From an uncultured Clostridia bacterium (lineage in GTDB: Bacteria > Bacillota > Clostridia > TANB77 > CAG-465): 52,253 nucleotides of DNA. How positions within the stretch are numbered: the stretch's first letter is position 1; the number at the start of each line of letters is the position of its first letter. A program made the translations under genes and the position numbers. The notes below the pieces were generated by a model, which was given only the letters and a program-made list of their open reading frames with translations, ran no database searches and had not been told where the DNA came from. Shown here piece by piece: positions 19,665 to 29,359 of the stretch. The DNA is taken from assembly GCA_944386345.1 (NCBI GenBank), contig CALXAR010000006.1, positions 1-52,253 of the forward strand, written 5' to 3'.

Positions 19665-22600
19665 TTGTGTCCTCCTTAAGCTCTATTTCTTTATTTAAAT
19701 TAAATGAATATATATATGTTTTATATATATTATAATCTGTAAGTGTATTAATTGCATCCTTATATATTTTTAGTTGAATTTTATATCTATCAATAAAGTC
19801 TTGTTCATTATCTAATTTATCTGTTTTAAAATCTACAAGTATTGCCTTATTATCCTCTGTTATATAAAACAGATCGATTATTCCCTGTATAAGACTATTA
19901 GATATCTTTTCATTTTTTAATATAAACTCATATTCTCTAAAGATCTTCTTTGCGTCTTTTAGTTCTTTTCCTATTTTAGAATTTAAGAAATTATATATTT
20001 TTGTAATGCTTATATATTTACTATCTTGCTCACTTATAACATTTTCAAATTTAAGTTTATCTATATAGTTTTTAATATCAGATTTTGTATTTAAAGATTT
20101 AAACTCTAAATTTTGAAGAATAAAATGAATAAGTAGCCCTTTTCTTACTGGTGTATACTTTTCTTCCTTTTCTAATAAGCAAGATGGTATTTTATACTCA
20201 TCATTATCTCTATTTTCATCTTGAAACAAACTAGTTATATGAACATCTTCTTCATCAATTTTACTTTGCTTAAGCTCACTTACACTAACTCTTGATGGAG
20301 TATGTGCATCTTCATAATATCTATACTCTGATTCTAAATTTTCCTTTATACTTTTTAATAATTCCTTATCTACTTTTTCTTTATTAAACGCTGTAATTAA
20401 AATATCATTAATTGACTTACTCTCTTCTTCAGCCTCTTTAATATTAAATAGACTTCTTAACTCCTCATCAGTAGTGTTTGACTTAATTTCTATCCTTTGA
20501 ATATCAAATTCTTTTTTATCAGCCTCAAATTCATTATAGTATTTAACAACTGGTAGTAAATTTTTGTAGTAGCTTGTATTAGAGGCAACTAGTGTCTCGT
20601 TAAATTTTCCATTCTTTAATTTTATTGTTTGCATACTATACTCTTTATCATAGTCTTTTGTTGTTGCAAAAATAAATAGCTTTTCTTTTGCTCTTGTTAA
20701 TGCAACATACAAAAGTCTTAGCTCTTCAGATTTTGTTTCTTTTTCAATTACAGATCTTATTGCCTGCTTAATTAAAGAAGGATATGTAACTCCTAAATCT
20801 TGGTTTACAACGTCAATTCCTATTCCATATTTGTGATGAAATACAACTCTTTGTTTTCTTGAGTCTGAAAAATTATATCCTTTTGATGTATCAGCAAGAA
20901 TTACAATTGGAAACTCTAAACCTTTTGATTTATGTATTGTCATTAGTCTAACTACATCTTCATTTTCTCCAATTATTTTAGCACTAGTTGTAGAAGTATC
21001 TTGTTTATCTTTTAAATTATCAATATACTTTATATATGCATTTAGCGTATTTCCAATATTTGAATAAAAAGTTGACGCAAGCTCTATTAAATAATTTAAA
21101 TTTGCTTTTTTAGACTCTGCGTCATCTTCTAAGGCAAATTGATAATATATATTTGTATCTTTATATAACCTAATTAAGAGCTCTGATATACTATATTTTT
21201 TTGAATAGATTGTATACTCTTTTATAATACTTAAAAATCTCTTTATTTTCTCTACTATCTTTCCTTCTTGTTTTACATATTCTTCATCATTTAATATACT
21301 ATTTAGAGTATCGTAGACATATGAGGTACTATCATATAATCTAATCTTTGTAATCTCATCTAAATTAAAGTTTCCTATTATACTAAACATTATGCTTATC
21401 ATATATATATCTTGATATGGATTATCAATAATCTTTAAAAAAGATAAAACGAGCTTTACTTCATCTCCTTCAAAAATACTACTTGAAGTATCACAAAAAA
21501 CAGGTATATTATTTCTTTTTAACTCTTCCTCTATAATTTCAGCTTTATTTTTAATTCCACGAAGCAAAACAACTATATCTTTATATTTTACACTTCTAAG
21601 CATCCCATCTTTATCCATTACTTTATCTTTTTTTATTATTTCTTTTATCTTATATGCAATACATTTTGCTTCAATCTGAATATTTGATAGATCTTCATCT
21701 ATTTGTACTTCATCATCATCATTTTCTTCAAATAGACCTACCTCTTTGTCTTTTAAATTTATTATATTTATTTGTGTTTTATATGAAGTATCATCAGATG
21801 ATATATATCCTGTATTTCCACATATTAGTCTTTCATTTTGAGTATAATCACACTGACCATTTTTCATACTCATTATCTTTTCAAAAATGTAGTTAATAGA
21901 ATCAATAACTTCTTCTCTACTTCTAAAATTCTTAGAGAGTATAATCTTACAGTTACTACTTTCCTCATCAGCTTTAGAGCTATATGATATATATTTATCA
22001 TTAAAAATATCTGGTCTTGCTTGCCTAAATCCATAAATACTCTGCTTTATATCTCCAACCATAAATCTATTATTATCTTTAGAAATAGCATCAAGTATTC
22101 TCTCTTGTACATAGCTTGTATCTTGATACTCATCTGTATAAATCTCTTTATACCTATCTTTTAAACCAAGTGCAATATCTGTAATATTCTCTTCCTCATC
22201 TACAAGTAATTCCAATGCATAGTGCATTATATCATTAAACTCAGCAACTCCTAAGTTTTTCTTTTCCTCTCTATAATTATTATCATATCTTACAAGAAAC
22301 TCATATAAATACTTTATATATTTATATGCAATTTTATTATCTTCTAATATTTCATTGCTTTTAGCATAGATCTTCTTTTTTATCTTATCTATAACACTTT
22401 TTACTTCTTTTTTTCTAAATTCAGATATCTCATTTTTTAGTTCCTCATCACTTACTTTTCCTATAACAAATTTAGGAAAATTTATATTTGAAATATTCTC
22501 GTATAATTTATCCCAAGACTTATTTGAAATAGCTATAGCACTCTTTAAAATCTGTATGTCATTATCAAGTATTGTATAGCATTTATTAAACTCCTCTATT

Positions 22601-23334
22601 CCAGATATCTTATTTAAGTAATCATCATATTTTTCTATACATAGCTCAATTTCAGATACGATATCTTCATAAATATCTCTTCCAAAATCTGTATCATATA
22701 AATCTATATTTTCTGCTATATTATATTTTTCAATTTGCTCTTTAAGCCATTTAAAAGGATATGGAAATGACTGAATATAGTTATATATTCTTAAAATATT
22801 ATCTAATAGCTCTTCATCTTTTCCACTAAATAATTCCAATATATTATATAATCCAAATACATTTTTTTCATCTACATATGACTCATATTCCTCTTCAAGT
22901 AAATCTTCTAGTACTCTTGTTTTTATCAGTACACTCTGAGACTCCTCACATATTCTAATGTTTGGATCAATATTTAATATATTAAAATTCTCCCTTACTA
23001 GTTTAAAACAAAAAGCATCAATAGTTGTAATACTTGCCCTATTTATATATATTAACTGATTTTTTAAATGATTTATTTTTTTTGGATCTTTTTCGTTTTC
23101 TAAAGCTTTATATATTGCATTTAGTATCTTCTCTTTTAATTCTTGTGCTGCAGCATTAGTAAATGTAACGACTAATATTTTATCTACATCTAAATAATCA
23201 TTTAGTATCTTCTCAATTATTCTCTCAACAAGTACTGCTGTTTTTCCACTACCAGCTGAAGCACTAACAAGTATATTTGAATCTCTTTTTTCTATTGCTT
23301 TTAGTTGGTCTTCTGTCCAATTATTTACTCCCAT
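19654..23334 (-). CDS. addA: ATP-dependent helicase/nuclease subunit A
   Basis: 1226 residues. AddA is the 3'-5' helicase-nuclease subunit of AddAB, which resects double-strand breaks for recombination. UvrD-type motifs: Walker A VSASAGSGKT (23-32), DEYQDT near 395, GDIKQSIYGFRQARPDIF near 420, IHKSKGLEFP near 800 and LLYVALTRAKE near 875. The C-terminal RecB-like nuclease has LVDFKTDKL near 1168 and Q-x-x-x-Y downstream. A promoter (23356-23384) and AAGGAG precede the ATG. addB, normally directly upstream, is not here; the upstream neighbour is the divergent tsaE. pgeF follows with an overlap. Confidence 0.93.
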   Translation of the reverse strand: MGVNNWTEDQLKAIEKRDSNILVSASAGSGKTAVLVERIIEKILNDYLDVDKILVVTFTNAAAQELKEKILNAIYKALENEKDPKKINHLKNQLIYINRASITTIDAFCFKLVRENFNILNIDPNIRICEESQSVLIKTRVLEDLLEEEYESYVDEKNVFGLYNILELFSGKDEELLDNILRIYNYIQSFPYPFKWLKEQIEKYNIAENIDLYDTDFGRDIYEDIVSEIELCIEKYDDYLNKISGIEEFNKCYTILDNDIQILKSAIAISNKSWDKLYENISNINFPKFVIGKVSDEELKNEISEFRKKEVKSVIDKIKKKIYAKSNEILEDNKIAYKYIKYLYEFLVRYDNNYREEKKNLGVAEFNDIMHYALELLVDEEENITDIALGLKDRYKEIYTDEYQDTSYVQERILDAISKDNNRFMVGDIKQSIYGFRQARPDIFNDKYISYSSKADEESSNCKIILSKNFRSREEVIDSINYIFEKIMSMKNGQCDYTQNERLICGNTGYISSDDTSYKTQINIINLKDKEVGLFEENDDDEVQIDEDLSNIQIEAKCIAYKIKEIIKKDKVMDKDGMLRSVKYKDIVVLLRGIKNKAEIIEEELKRNNIPVFCDTSSSIFEGDEVKLVLSFLKIIDNPYQDIYMISIMFSIIGNFNLDEITKIRLYDSTSYVYDTLNSILNDEEYVKQEGKIVEKIKRFLSIIKEYTIYSKKYSISELLIRLYKDTNIYYQFALEDDAESKKANLNYLIELASTFYSNIGNTLNAYIKYIDNLKDKQDTSTTSAKIIGENEDVVRLMTIHKSKGLEFPIVILADTSKGYNFSDSRKQRVVFHHKYGIGIDVVNQDLGVTYPSLIKQAIRSVIEKETKSEELRLLYVALTRAKEKLFIFATTKDYDKEYSMQTIKLKNGKFNETLVASNTSYYKNLLPVVKYYNEFEADKKEFDIQRIEIKSNTTDEELRSLFNIKEAEEESKSINDILITAFNKEKVDKELLKSIKENLESEYRYYEDAHTPSRVSVSELKQSKIDEEDVHITSLFQDENRDNDEYKIPSCLLEKEEKYTPVRKGLLIHFILQNLEFKSLNTKSDIKNYIDKLKFENVISEQDSKYISITKIYNFLNSKIGKELKDAKKIFREYEFILKNEKISNSLIQGIIDLFYITEDNKAILVDFKTDKLDNEQDFIDRYKIQLKIYKDAINTLTDYNIYKTYIYSFNLNKEIELKEDTNDV

Positions 23335-23355
23335 ATGACTTCTCCTTTTTTATAT

Positions 23356-23384
23356 ATTTTATATTTTATCTTTCAATTTTGCAA
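23356..23384 (-). promoter_or_regulatory. addA promoter
   Basis: Minus strand: TTGCAA, a 17-base spacer, TAAAAT, about 22 bases before the start codon. Confidence 0.5.
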
Positions 23385-23421
23385 GAACTATTTTTTGCGC
23401 TTTACTCTCGTTCTGATTTAT

Positions 23422-23450
23422 TTGCTATTTTGCTATATTTTTGATATAAT
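23422..23450 (+). promoter_or_regulatory. tsaE operon promoter
   Basis: TTGCTA, a 17-base spacer, TATAAT. The predicted transcription start (about 23457) is only a few bases before the AGGTG ribosome binding site, leaving almost no untranslated leader. Confidence 0.6.
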
Positions 23451-23466
23451 TATATAGGTGATTTTC

Positions 23467-23949
23467 GTGAAAGAAAAAGACATAAAGAACATACAAAAAC
23501 TTTTTAATTTAAAAACAAATTTTGAGTTTGAATATATATCTAATAGTGAAGAAGATACAAAAAAACTTGGAAAAGAATTTGCAAAGTACATTACAGTTGG
23601 ACAAGTTATAACGCTAAATGGTGAACTGGGATCTGGCAAAACTGTATTTTTAATGGGACTTGCAAGCTATTTTAATCTAGAAAATGAAGTATGTAGTCCA
23701 ACATTTACAATAGTAAACGAATATAACACAGATAAATTTCCTATTTATCACTTTGATGTTTACAGGCTAAAAAATAGTGATGAATTTTTAGAAGGTGTTG
23801 GTACAGATTATTTTTATAACGGAGCATGTATAATTGAATGGGGTGACGAAGTAATTGAAGATATCTTACCTCAAGATACAATTCACATTAATATAACAAA
23901 ATCTGAAACAAGTCCAACACTTAGAACATTTAAAATTTGGAGGAATTAA
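23467..23949 (+). CDS. tsaE: tRNA t6A biosynthesis ATPase TsaE
   Basis: 160 residues from the GTG at 23467, which has AGGTGAT six bases upstream. An earlier GTG at 23458 overlaps that site and sits at the predicted transcript 5' end. TsaE is the P-loop ATPase that cycles the TsaB-TsaD-TsaE complex during threonylcarbamoylation of A37 in tRNAs reading ANN codons. Walker A is GELGSGKT (52-59). CSPTFTIVNEY, YHFDVYRL and CIIEWGDEV are the family motifs. The N-terminus has an extra 15-20 residues. tsaB follows one base later and rimI overlaps it. tsaD is not in the window. Confidence 0.92.
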   Translation: MKEKDIKNIQKLFNLKTNFEFEYISNSEEDTKKLGKEFAKYITVGQVITLNGELGSGKTVFLMGLASYFNLENEVCSPTFTIVNEYNTDKFPIYHFDVYRLKNSDEFLEGVGTDYFYNGACIIEWGDEVIEDILPQDTIHINITKSETSPTLRTFKIWRN

Positions 23950-23950
23950 C

Positions 23951-24649
23951 ATGAACATTTTAGGAATAGATACAACAACTAAAGTTGCTAGTTGTAGTGT
24001 ATTATATAACAATAAGTTTTATACAAAAAGTATATCAAACGAAATAACTCATTCAGAAAAGCTCTTACCAATTATAGATGAGAGTCTAAATTTAGCCAAA
24101 ACAAATTTAGATAATATAGATATGTTTGCTACAATTAATGGGCCTGGTTCATTTACAGGTATACGTATAGGTCTTGCAACTATAAAAGCATTTGCACAAG
24201 TTAAAGAAATAAATATATTTTCTATCTCATCAATTGATTTAATTGGTTATACTGCATTTAAAAAATATAATTTAAATGACCAAAAAATACTATCTTTAAT
24301 TGATGCAAGAAACAACAGAGTATATTACGCTTTAAACAAAATATCTAAAGATGAAAATGGAAAAATAACTTTTGATAAAATACTAGATGTAGATAATGAC
24401 ACAATAGATAATGTAATCTCTAAAATAAATGAAAAAGATATAATTATAGCTGGAAATTGTATAAATAGTTTTAAAGAAAAACTAAATGCCATTTCAGAAA
24501 AATCAGTAGATGTCTACCCTACTACAGAAGATCTAATTTCTTGCTATCTAGATATAAAAAATCCAAAAGACTACATATATAACGCATATAGCTTGGATGC
24601 TCTATATGCCAGACAATCTCAAGCAGAAAGAATGAGTAATAATGGATAA
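23951..24649 (+). CDS. tsaB: tRNA t6A biosynthesis protein TsaB
   Basis: 232 residues. TsaB is the ASKHA-fold scaffold that dimerises with TsaD in t6A synthesis. It opens MNILGIDTTTKVASCSV (phosphate-1 region of the fold), then NGPGSFTGIRIGLATIKAFA, the family signature, near 66-85. The C-terminus ends at DALYARQSQAE, a common TsaB ending that usually leads directly into rimI. GGAGGAATTAAC precedes the ATG. The order tsaE-tsaB-rimI is the common bacterial cluster lacking only tsaD. Confidence 0.93.
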   Translation: MNILGIDTTTKVASCSVLYNNKFYTKSISNEITHSEKLLPIIDESLNLAKTNLDNIDMFATINGPGSFTGIRIGLATIKAFAQVKEINIFSISSIDLIGYTAFKKYNLNDQKILSLIDARNNRVYYALNKISKDENGKITFDKILDVDNDTIDNVISKINEKDIIIAGNCINSFKEKLNAISEKSVDVYPTTEDLISCYLDIKNPKDYIYNAYSLDALYARQSQAERMSNNG

Positions 24650-25082
24650 TATTATAATACGAAAAATGAAAAAAGAAGATATAGAAAAATGCATTGATAT
24701 AGAAAAATCTCATAATATAAAAATACTTAGTAAAGAAATACTTAAAGACGAGTTAAAACTAGATTCAAAGTATTATTTAGTAGCACTTTTAGACAACGAT
24801 ATAGTTGGATATACTGGTATATCTTATGTACTTGACACTGCAGATATTATATCTATTGCAGTAAAGAAAGAATTTACTAGAAAAGGGATTGCCTCTTTGC
24901 TACTTAATGAAATAATTAAATTTTGTAATGAAAAAAACATATCACGTATTTTTCTTGAAGTAAGAAAATCAAATACTAAAGCTCAATCTTTATATAAAAA
25001 ATTTGGATTTACTAAAATCTCAGAAAGAAAAAAATACTATAATAACATAGAAGATGCATATATATTTAATAAAATACTTTAA
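24642..25082 (+). CDS. rimI: Ribosomal protein S18-alanine N-acetyltransferase (RimI-like GNAT)
   Basis: 146 residues, one GNAT domain. It likely acetylates the N-terminus of S18 with acetyl-CoA. The acetyl-CoA pyrophosphate loop is EFTRKGIASLLL (the Q/RxxGxG/A region, about 87-98). LEVRKSNTKAQSLYKKFGF is the characteristic RimI stretch, close to the E. coli LEVRxSNxxAIxLYExxGF pattern. It overlaps tsaB by eight bases with only a weak ribosome binding site, implying translational coupling. A perfect palindromic terminator follows. Confidence 0.9.
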   Translation: MDNIIIRKMKKEDIEKCIDIEKSHNIKILSKEILKDELKLDSKYYLVALLDNDIVGYTGISYVLDTADIISIAVKKEFTRKGIASLLLNEIIKFCNEKNISRIFLEVRKSNTKAQSLYKKFGFTKISERKKYYNNIEDAYIFNKIL

Positions 25083-25120
25083 AAAATAGCACTGATTAAT
25101 ATTAATCAGTGCTATTTTTT
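25081..25120. terminator. Bidirectional terminator, 40-base perfect palindrome
   Basis: Core TAGCACTGATTAAT and its exact reverse complement (25087-25114), flanked by six A and six T. It serves convergent rimI and the minus-strand anchored protein. Confidence 0.85.
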
Positions 25121-25126
25121 CTATTA

Positions 25127-25798
25127 CTAAAGTTCAATATTAGTCTCTTGTACCATTGAGTTATACTCATCTATAAAAGTCTGACTATTAGACTTTAAAG
25201 TTCCATTTTCAATAAACCAAGAATCGCTATTATCTTTAAGATAATTTAATACTGCAATTAAAGAATCATTATATGCACTGTATTTTGAATCAGCCTCTTT
25301 TATTGATGCAATTCCATCACTTAGTTTAATTTGAGATAATATATCTTTATACATATCTACAAATCTAGATTCAAGTCCTGCTGCTGTAGCTTTTTCATCA
25401 ACTTTTGCCTCATCAGTAAGTGCACTAAGCTCTTCTATTAATTTAGTATTTTCTTCTTTTATTCCATTTAATAGACCTAATGACTCTGTAAATTCTGGTC
25501 CATCATTTTCATAATTATCTAAATTTATAACTTTAGCTTGAGATAGGCTCTCGTAATTTTCTCTTAACTTGTTTACAGATTCAATGTATAGTTTATAATC
25601 TTCTTTTACAAGTTTTTCTACAATCCCATATTGTCCTTCACATTTAACTTCAGTATTAGTATTTGTCTCAGACAAACTATTTATCTCACTTGTAAGTAAA
25701 TCATTTTGTTTCTTTTCATTTAAATATAACACTGCTACTGTCACAACAACTGCTATGGCAACTATAGCTAGTATAAGTATTATCCATCTTTTTTTCAT
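25127..25798 (-). CDS. Membrane-anchored extracytoplasmic helical protein, unknown function
   Basis: 223 residues from the ATG at 25798, placed by GGGAGGG (25804-25810 region); an upstream in-frame start would put this site inside the gene. A lysine/arginine-led transmembrane helix (KKRWIILILAIVAIAVVVTVAVLYL, residues 2-26, given here as a span) is followed by a largely alpha-helical, acidic outside domain with a single Cys soon after the membrane. No family recognised. It has a good own promoter (25829-25857) and stands alone, convergent with rimI. It could be an anchored sensor or cell-wall accessory protein, but nothing supports a specific role. Confidence 0.7.
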   Translation of the reverse strand: MKKRWIILILAIVAIAVVVTVAVLYLNEKKQNDLLTSEINSLSETNTNTEVKCEGQYGIVEKLVKEDYKLYIESVNKLRENYESLSQAKVINLDNYENDGPEFTESLGLLNGIKEENTKLIEELSALTDEAKVDEKATAAGLESRFVDMYKDILSQIKLSDGIASIKEADSKYSAYNDSLIAVLNYLKDNSDSWFIENGTLKSNSQTFIDEYNSMVQETNIEL

Positions 25799-25828
25799 AT
25801 TTTCCCTCCCAGTATTTTTTTCATTTTT

Positions 25829-25857
25829 ATTATACAACTAAATAAAATTAAAGTAAA
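25829..25857 (-). promoter_or_regulatory. Promoter of the anchored protein gene
   Basis: Minus strand: TTTACT, a 17-base spacer, TATAAT, about 30 bases before the ATG. Confidence 0.65.
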
Positions 25858-25923
25858 TACTTTTTGTTTTTTTTACATTTTTCGTAATCGCTCTACATAA
25901 ATACATTTTTTTTATTTAATCAG

Positions 25924-25952
25924 TTGAATATTTTTTTCATATACTATACAAT
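25924..25952 (+). promoter_or_regulatory. Promoter of the LonB-type protease
   Basis: TTGAAT, a 17-base spacer, TACAAT, about 40 bases upstream of the ATG at 25995. Confidence 0.5.
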
Positions 25953-25994
25953 GGAAATAGGATACAAAAGACAAACATGGAGGTAATTTGATAT

Positions 25995-28406
25995 ATGAAG
26001 AAAATAAAAGAGCTTAAAGCAACTAGCCTAAAAAATTCTTTTAATATTGATTCATTAAAATTTAATACAACTGAAGAAGTTGAGCCTTTTAATGGTATTA
26101 TTGGTCAAGAAAGAGCACTTGAGGCTATAAAATCTGCAATGCAAATACCACAAAAAGGATTTAATTTATATATATCTGGTACTCTTGGTATAGGAAAAAC
26201 TGCATATGCACTATCTGTTGTAAATACTCTAAGTGAAAAAATGCCAGTCCCAAAAGACTACTGCTACATAAATAATTTTGAAAATCCATTAGAGCCTATT
26301 GCAGTAGCTTTAGAGCCTGGTGAAGGAATGGAATTTAAACAAGATATGAATAGATTTATTAATTCCATTACAACTAGAATAAATAAAGAGCTAACTGGTG
26401 ATATGTATGAAAAAGAGAAGAAAACAATTATTGATAGATATAAAAGAGCAAAAGAAAATATAATGCGCGAATTTGACAAATCTACTTATGAAAAAGGATT
26501 TAAAGTAAGAAACACAGAAAATGGTATATACTTCTCTCCTGTTCATAATGGTGTTGTTTTAGATGAGAAATCTTTTAAAGTTTTAGATGAAAAAACAAAA
26601 AAATATTTTGAAGAAAAAAGTCCTGAAATACAAGAACAGACTCTGCAAGTATTAAAAGAAATTGATGCTTTAGATAAAAAATGCGAACAAGTTCTAAAAG
26701 AATGGGAAAACAACTTAGCAACCTTTGCTGTTACTCAATGTATGAGTGATCTAAAAATCAAGTACAAGAAAAATCTTAAAATACAAAATTTCTTATACTC
26801 AATTCAAAGTGATGTTGTAAAAAATGTAGATTTATTTAAAAAGAACAACTTTGAAAAAGACATGCGAAACGTTACTAATCCATATATGATGCAACAATTA
26901 ATGCAAAGAAAAAATCAAAAGCCTTGGGAAAACTACAGAGTAAATCTTGTAATAAATAACGACAGACTACAGCATGCTCCTGTTATTTTATGCAAGAATC
27001 CAAATTACTTTGATTTATTTGGAAAACTTGAATTTGAAACTACTCCACAAGGAACTAAAACAAATTATAGTATGCTAAAACCAGGCCTTGTACATAAAGC
27101 AAATGGTGGATATTTAATAATAAATGTACGAGATTTACTTGTTAGTGCTCCAACATGGGAAGCTTTCAAACGTGTACTTAGAAATCAGGAACTATCAATT
27201 GATAGCTCTAGAGATATTACTCAACCTGTAACAATACTATCTTTAAAACCTGAACCTATCCCAATAAATATGCAAGTTATTTTAATCGGTTCAGAGTTAC
27301 ATTATCAACAGCTATGTGCTAAAGATGCAGACTTTAAAAAATTATTTAAAGTAAAAGCAGACTTTGATGATAATTATGATAGAAATAAAGAAAATGTAAA
27401 AAAACTTGTTCAATTTATAGCATATGTATGTAAAAGAGACTCTCTTCTACCTTTTAATAGAGAGGGTGTAAAAGAAATAATTGAATATAGCTCTAGATGT
27501 GCTGGTAATCAAAATAAACTTACTGCTATAATGCAAGACATATCTGATATAATAATAGAATCAAGCTTTGTAGCAACAACAAATAGAAAAAAAGTTGTAT
27601 CAGATGTTGAAGTAAAAAAAGCCTTAGAGTCTAAAGCAAAAAGATTTTCAAAATACAATGATGCATACAATAAAATGATAAGACAAGGAGATATAATAAT
27701 ATCAACTAGTGGTTCAAAAGTAGGTCAAATCAATGGACTTACAATTGCAGTAACAGGAGATTGTTCTTTTGGTCAGCCAGTAAGAATTACAGCAAATACC
27801 TATATAGGTAAAAGTGGCGTATTAAATATTGAAAGAGAAGTTGCAATGAGTGGTACTACACATTCTAAAGGTGTATATATTCTTTCTGCATATATTGGAG
27901 AAAAATATGCTCAAGAAGTTCCACTTTCTCTTACAGCAAGTCTTTGCTTTGAGCAACTATATAATCCTGTAGATGGCGATAGTGCCTCTTCAACAGAGCT
28001 TTATGCAATTTTATCTTCTCTATCTGATGTACCAATTAATCAAAGTTTAGCAGTAACTGGTTCTGTTAATCAAAAAGGTGAAATTCAACCTATTGGTGGA
28101 GTTACAGATAAAATTGAAGGATTTTTCAAAGTATGTAAAGAAAAGGGACTAAATGGAGAAAATGGAGTATTAATTCCTTATCAAAATGTAAAGAACCTTA
28201 CTTTAAGTAATGAAGTAATTGATGCTGTAAAAGAAAATAAATTTCATATATACCCAGTAAGCACAGTAGATGAAGGAATAGAAATCTTAACTGAAGTTGA
28301 AGCTGGAAAATTAGATGAAAACGGTAAATATCCTGTAGGAAGTATAAATTACTTAGTATCTGAAAAGCTAAAAAAATATGCACAAAACAGTGCAAAATTT
28401 AATTAA
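25995..28406 (+). CDS. LonB-type ATP-dependent protease (AAA_32/Lon-like)
   Basis: 803 residues. Unlike canonical LonA it lacks the N-terminal LAN domain and starts directly with the AAA part: GIIGQERALEAIKSAM (34-49) and Walker A GTLGIGKT (62-69), with a long helical insertion (about 120-260). Walker B-like GGYLIINVRDLL is near 370. The C-terminal Lon protease domain has the catalytic dyad Ser663 (DGDSAS) and Lys706 (GGVTDKIEG), 43 residues apart as in other Lon enzymes. It is a soluble protein degrading regulatory or damaged proteins; substrates are unknown. GGAGGTAATTTGATAT precedes the ATG. It is monocistronic with a bidirectional terminator after it. Confidence 0.9.
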   Translation: MKKIKELKATSLKNSFNIDSLKFNTTEEVEPFNGIIGQERALEAIKSAMQIPQKGFNLYISGTLGIGKTAYALSVVNTLSEKMPVPKDYCYINNFENPLEPIAVALEPGEGMEFKQDMNRFINSITTRINKELTGDMYEKEKKTIIDRYKRAKENIMREFDKSTYEKGFKVRNTENGIYFSPVHNGVVLDEKSFKVLDEKTKKYFEEKSPEIQEQTLQVLKEIDALDKKCEQVLKEWENNLATFAVTQCMSDLKIKYKKNLKIQNFLYSIQSDVVKNVDLFKKNNFEKDMRNVTNPYMMQQLMQRKNQKPWENYRVNLVINNDRLQHAPVILCKNPNYFDLFGKLEFETTPQGTKTNYSMLKPGLVHKANGGYLIINVRDLLVSAPTWEAFKRVLRNQELSIDSSRDITQPVTILSLKPEPIPINMQVILIGSELHYQQLCAKDADFKKLFKVKADFDDNYDRNKENVKKLVQFIAYVCKRDSLLPFNREGVKEIIEYSSRCAGNQNKLTAIMQDISDIIIESSFVATTNRKKVVSDVEVKKALESKAKRFSKYNDAYNKMIRQGDIIISTSGSKVGQINGLTIAVTGDCSFGQPVRITANTYIGKSGVLNIEREVAMSGTTHSKGVYILSAYIGEKYAQEVPLSLTASLCFEQLYNPVDGDSASSTELYAILSSLSDVPINQSLAVTGSVNQKGEIQPIGGVTDKIEGFFKVCKEKGLNGENGVLIPYQNVKNLTLSNEVIDAVKENKFHIYPVSTVDEGIEILTEVEAGKLDENGKYPVGSINYLVSEKLKKYAQNSAKFN

Positions 28407-28441
28407 TAAAGAATACTACATAAATAAAAGTTACTTATATT

Positions 28442-28470
28442 AAAAAAGAGCATCAAAAGATGCTCTTTTA
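28442..28470. terminator. Bidirectional terminator (protease / arginase)
   Basis: AAAAGAGCATC / GATGCTCTTTT with an AAAA loop, lying between convergent genes. Confidence 0.8.
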
Positions 28471-28473
28471 TTA

Positions 28474-29343
28474 TTATATATTATTTATAAGACTTTTTAA
28501 GATTGTTTTAGCAATAATTTTTGTTTTATTGTTTATATCTTTTAATGGATTAAACTCGACTAAGTCTAGAGATTTTAGTTTATCTTTATGCTTTATAATC
28601 TCATCAATAGCTATATATGCTTCATCTAAATTAATTCCATTATCTGCTGGTACAGATACTCCTGGACAGATTTTAGGATCAATTACATCTAAATCATAGC
28701 TTATATGCATTCCATCTGTACCATCACAAGCAATTTTAATAGCCTCTTCCATAACCGCACTCATTCCTCTTTTATGAATTTCATCAGTAGAAAATATAGT
28801 TACACCAGCATCTTTTAAATTTTCGATTTCTAGAGGATCTATGTCTCTTCCTCCTACAATTACTGTATTTTTAAATTTATAAAAATTATCATTATGAAAA
28901 GAAACTAATTCTCTTTTTTCATATCCAGTAATTGCCGCAAGAGGTAATCCATGTATATTTCCTGTTATAGTCGTGTCAAAAGTATTAAAATCTCCATGTG
29001 CATCAATCCATATTATTCCAAGAGATTTATTTCTATTAATTGATGCTAAAGCTGATGCGACAACTAAGCTATGGTCTCCGCCTAAAGTAAGCGGGAAATT
29101 ATTTCTATCAATCACATCTAATACTGTATTATATAGCTTTTCATTAAAAATATTTAAATTTTTTAAGTTTTTCTTTTTATTATCCTTTTCTTTTTCCTTA
29201 TTCTCCTCATTAGCATATAATTTATATATTCCTCTTAAATTTTTACCTTTTAAATCTTTAGTTAATTCATCTGGTCCAAGACTTGCACCATCAACTGCGA
29301 CTCCCAAATCTGTACACGCATTTATTATATCTATCTCTTTCAT
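28474..29343 (-). CDS. rocF: Arginase
   Basis: 289 residues from the ATG at 29343, preceded by AAAAGGGGATAATA; an upstream in-frame start at 29388 would overlap murE and has no site. Arginase hydrolyses L-arginine to L-ornithine and urea. All manganese ligands are present: H91 (GGDHS), D114, H116, D118 (DAHGDFN) and D217, D219 (SYDLDVIDP). N120 and the GNIHG motif (H131) match the arginine-binding residues of arginase rather than agmatinase. A lysine/glutamate-rich insertion lies at about 45-60. It follows the murE-like gene by 16 bases. Ornithine supply for the neighbouring ligase is an attractive but untested idea. Confidence 0.85.
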   Translation of the reverse strand: MKEIDIINACTDLGVAVDGASLGPDELTKDLKGKNLRGIYKLYANEENKEKEKDNKKKNLKNLNIFNEKLYNTVLDVIDRNNFPLTLGGDHSLVVASALASINRNKSLGIIWIDAHGDFNTFDTTITGNIHGLPLAAITGYEKRELVSFHNDNFYKFKNTVIVGGRDIDPLEIENLKDAGVTIFSTDEIHKRGMSAVMEEAIKIACDGTDGMHISYDLDVIDPKICPGVSVPADNGINLDEAYIAIDEIIKHKDKLKSLDLVEFNPLKDINNKTKIIAKTILKSLINNI

Positions 29344-29359
29344 TATTATCCCCTTTTCT

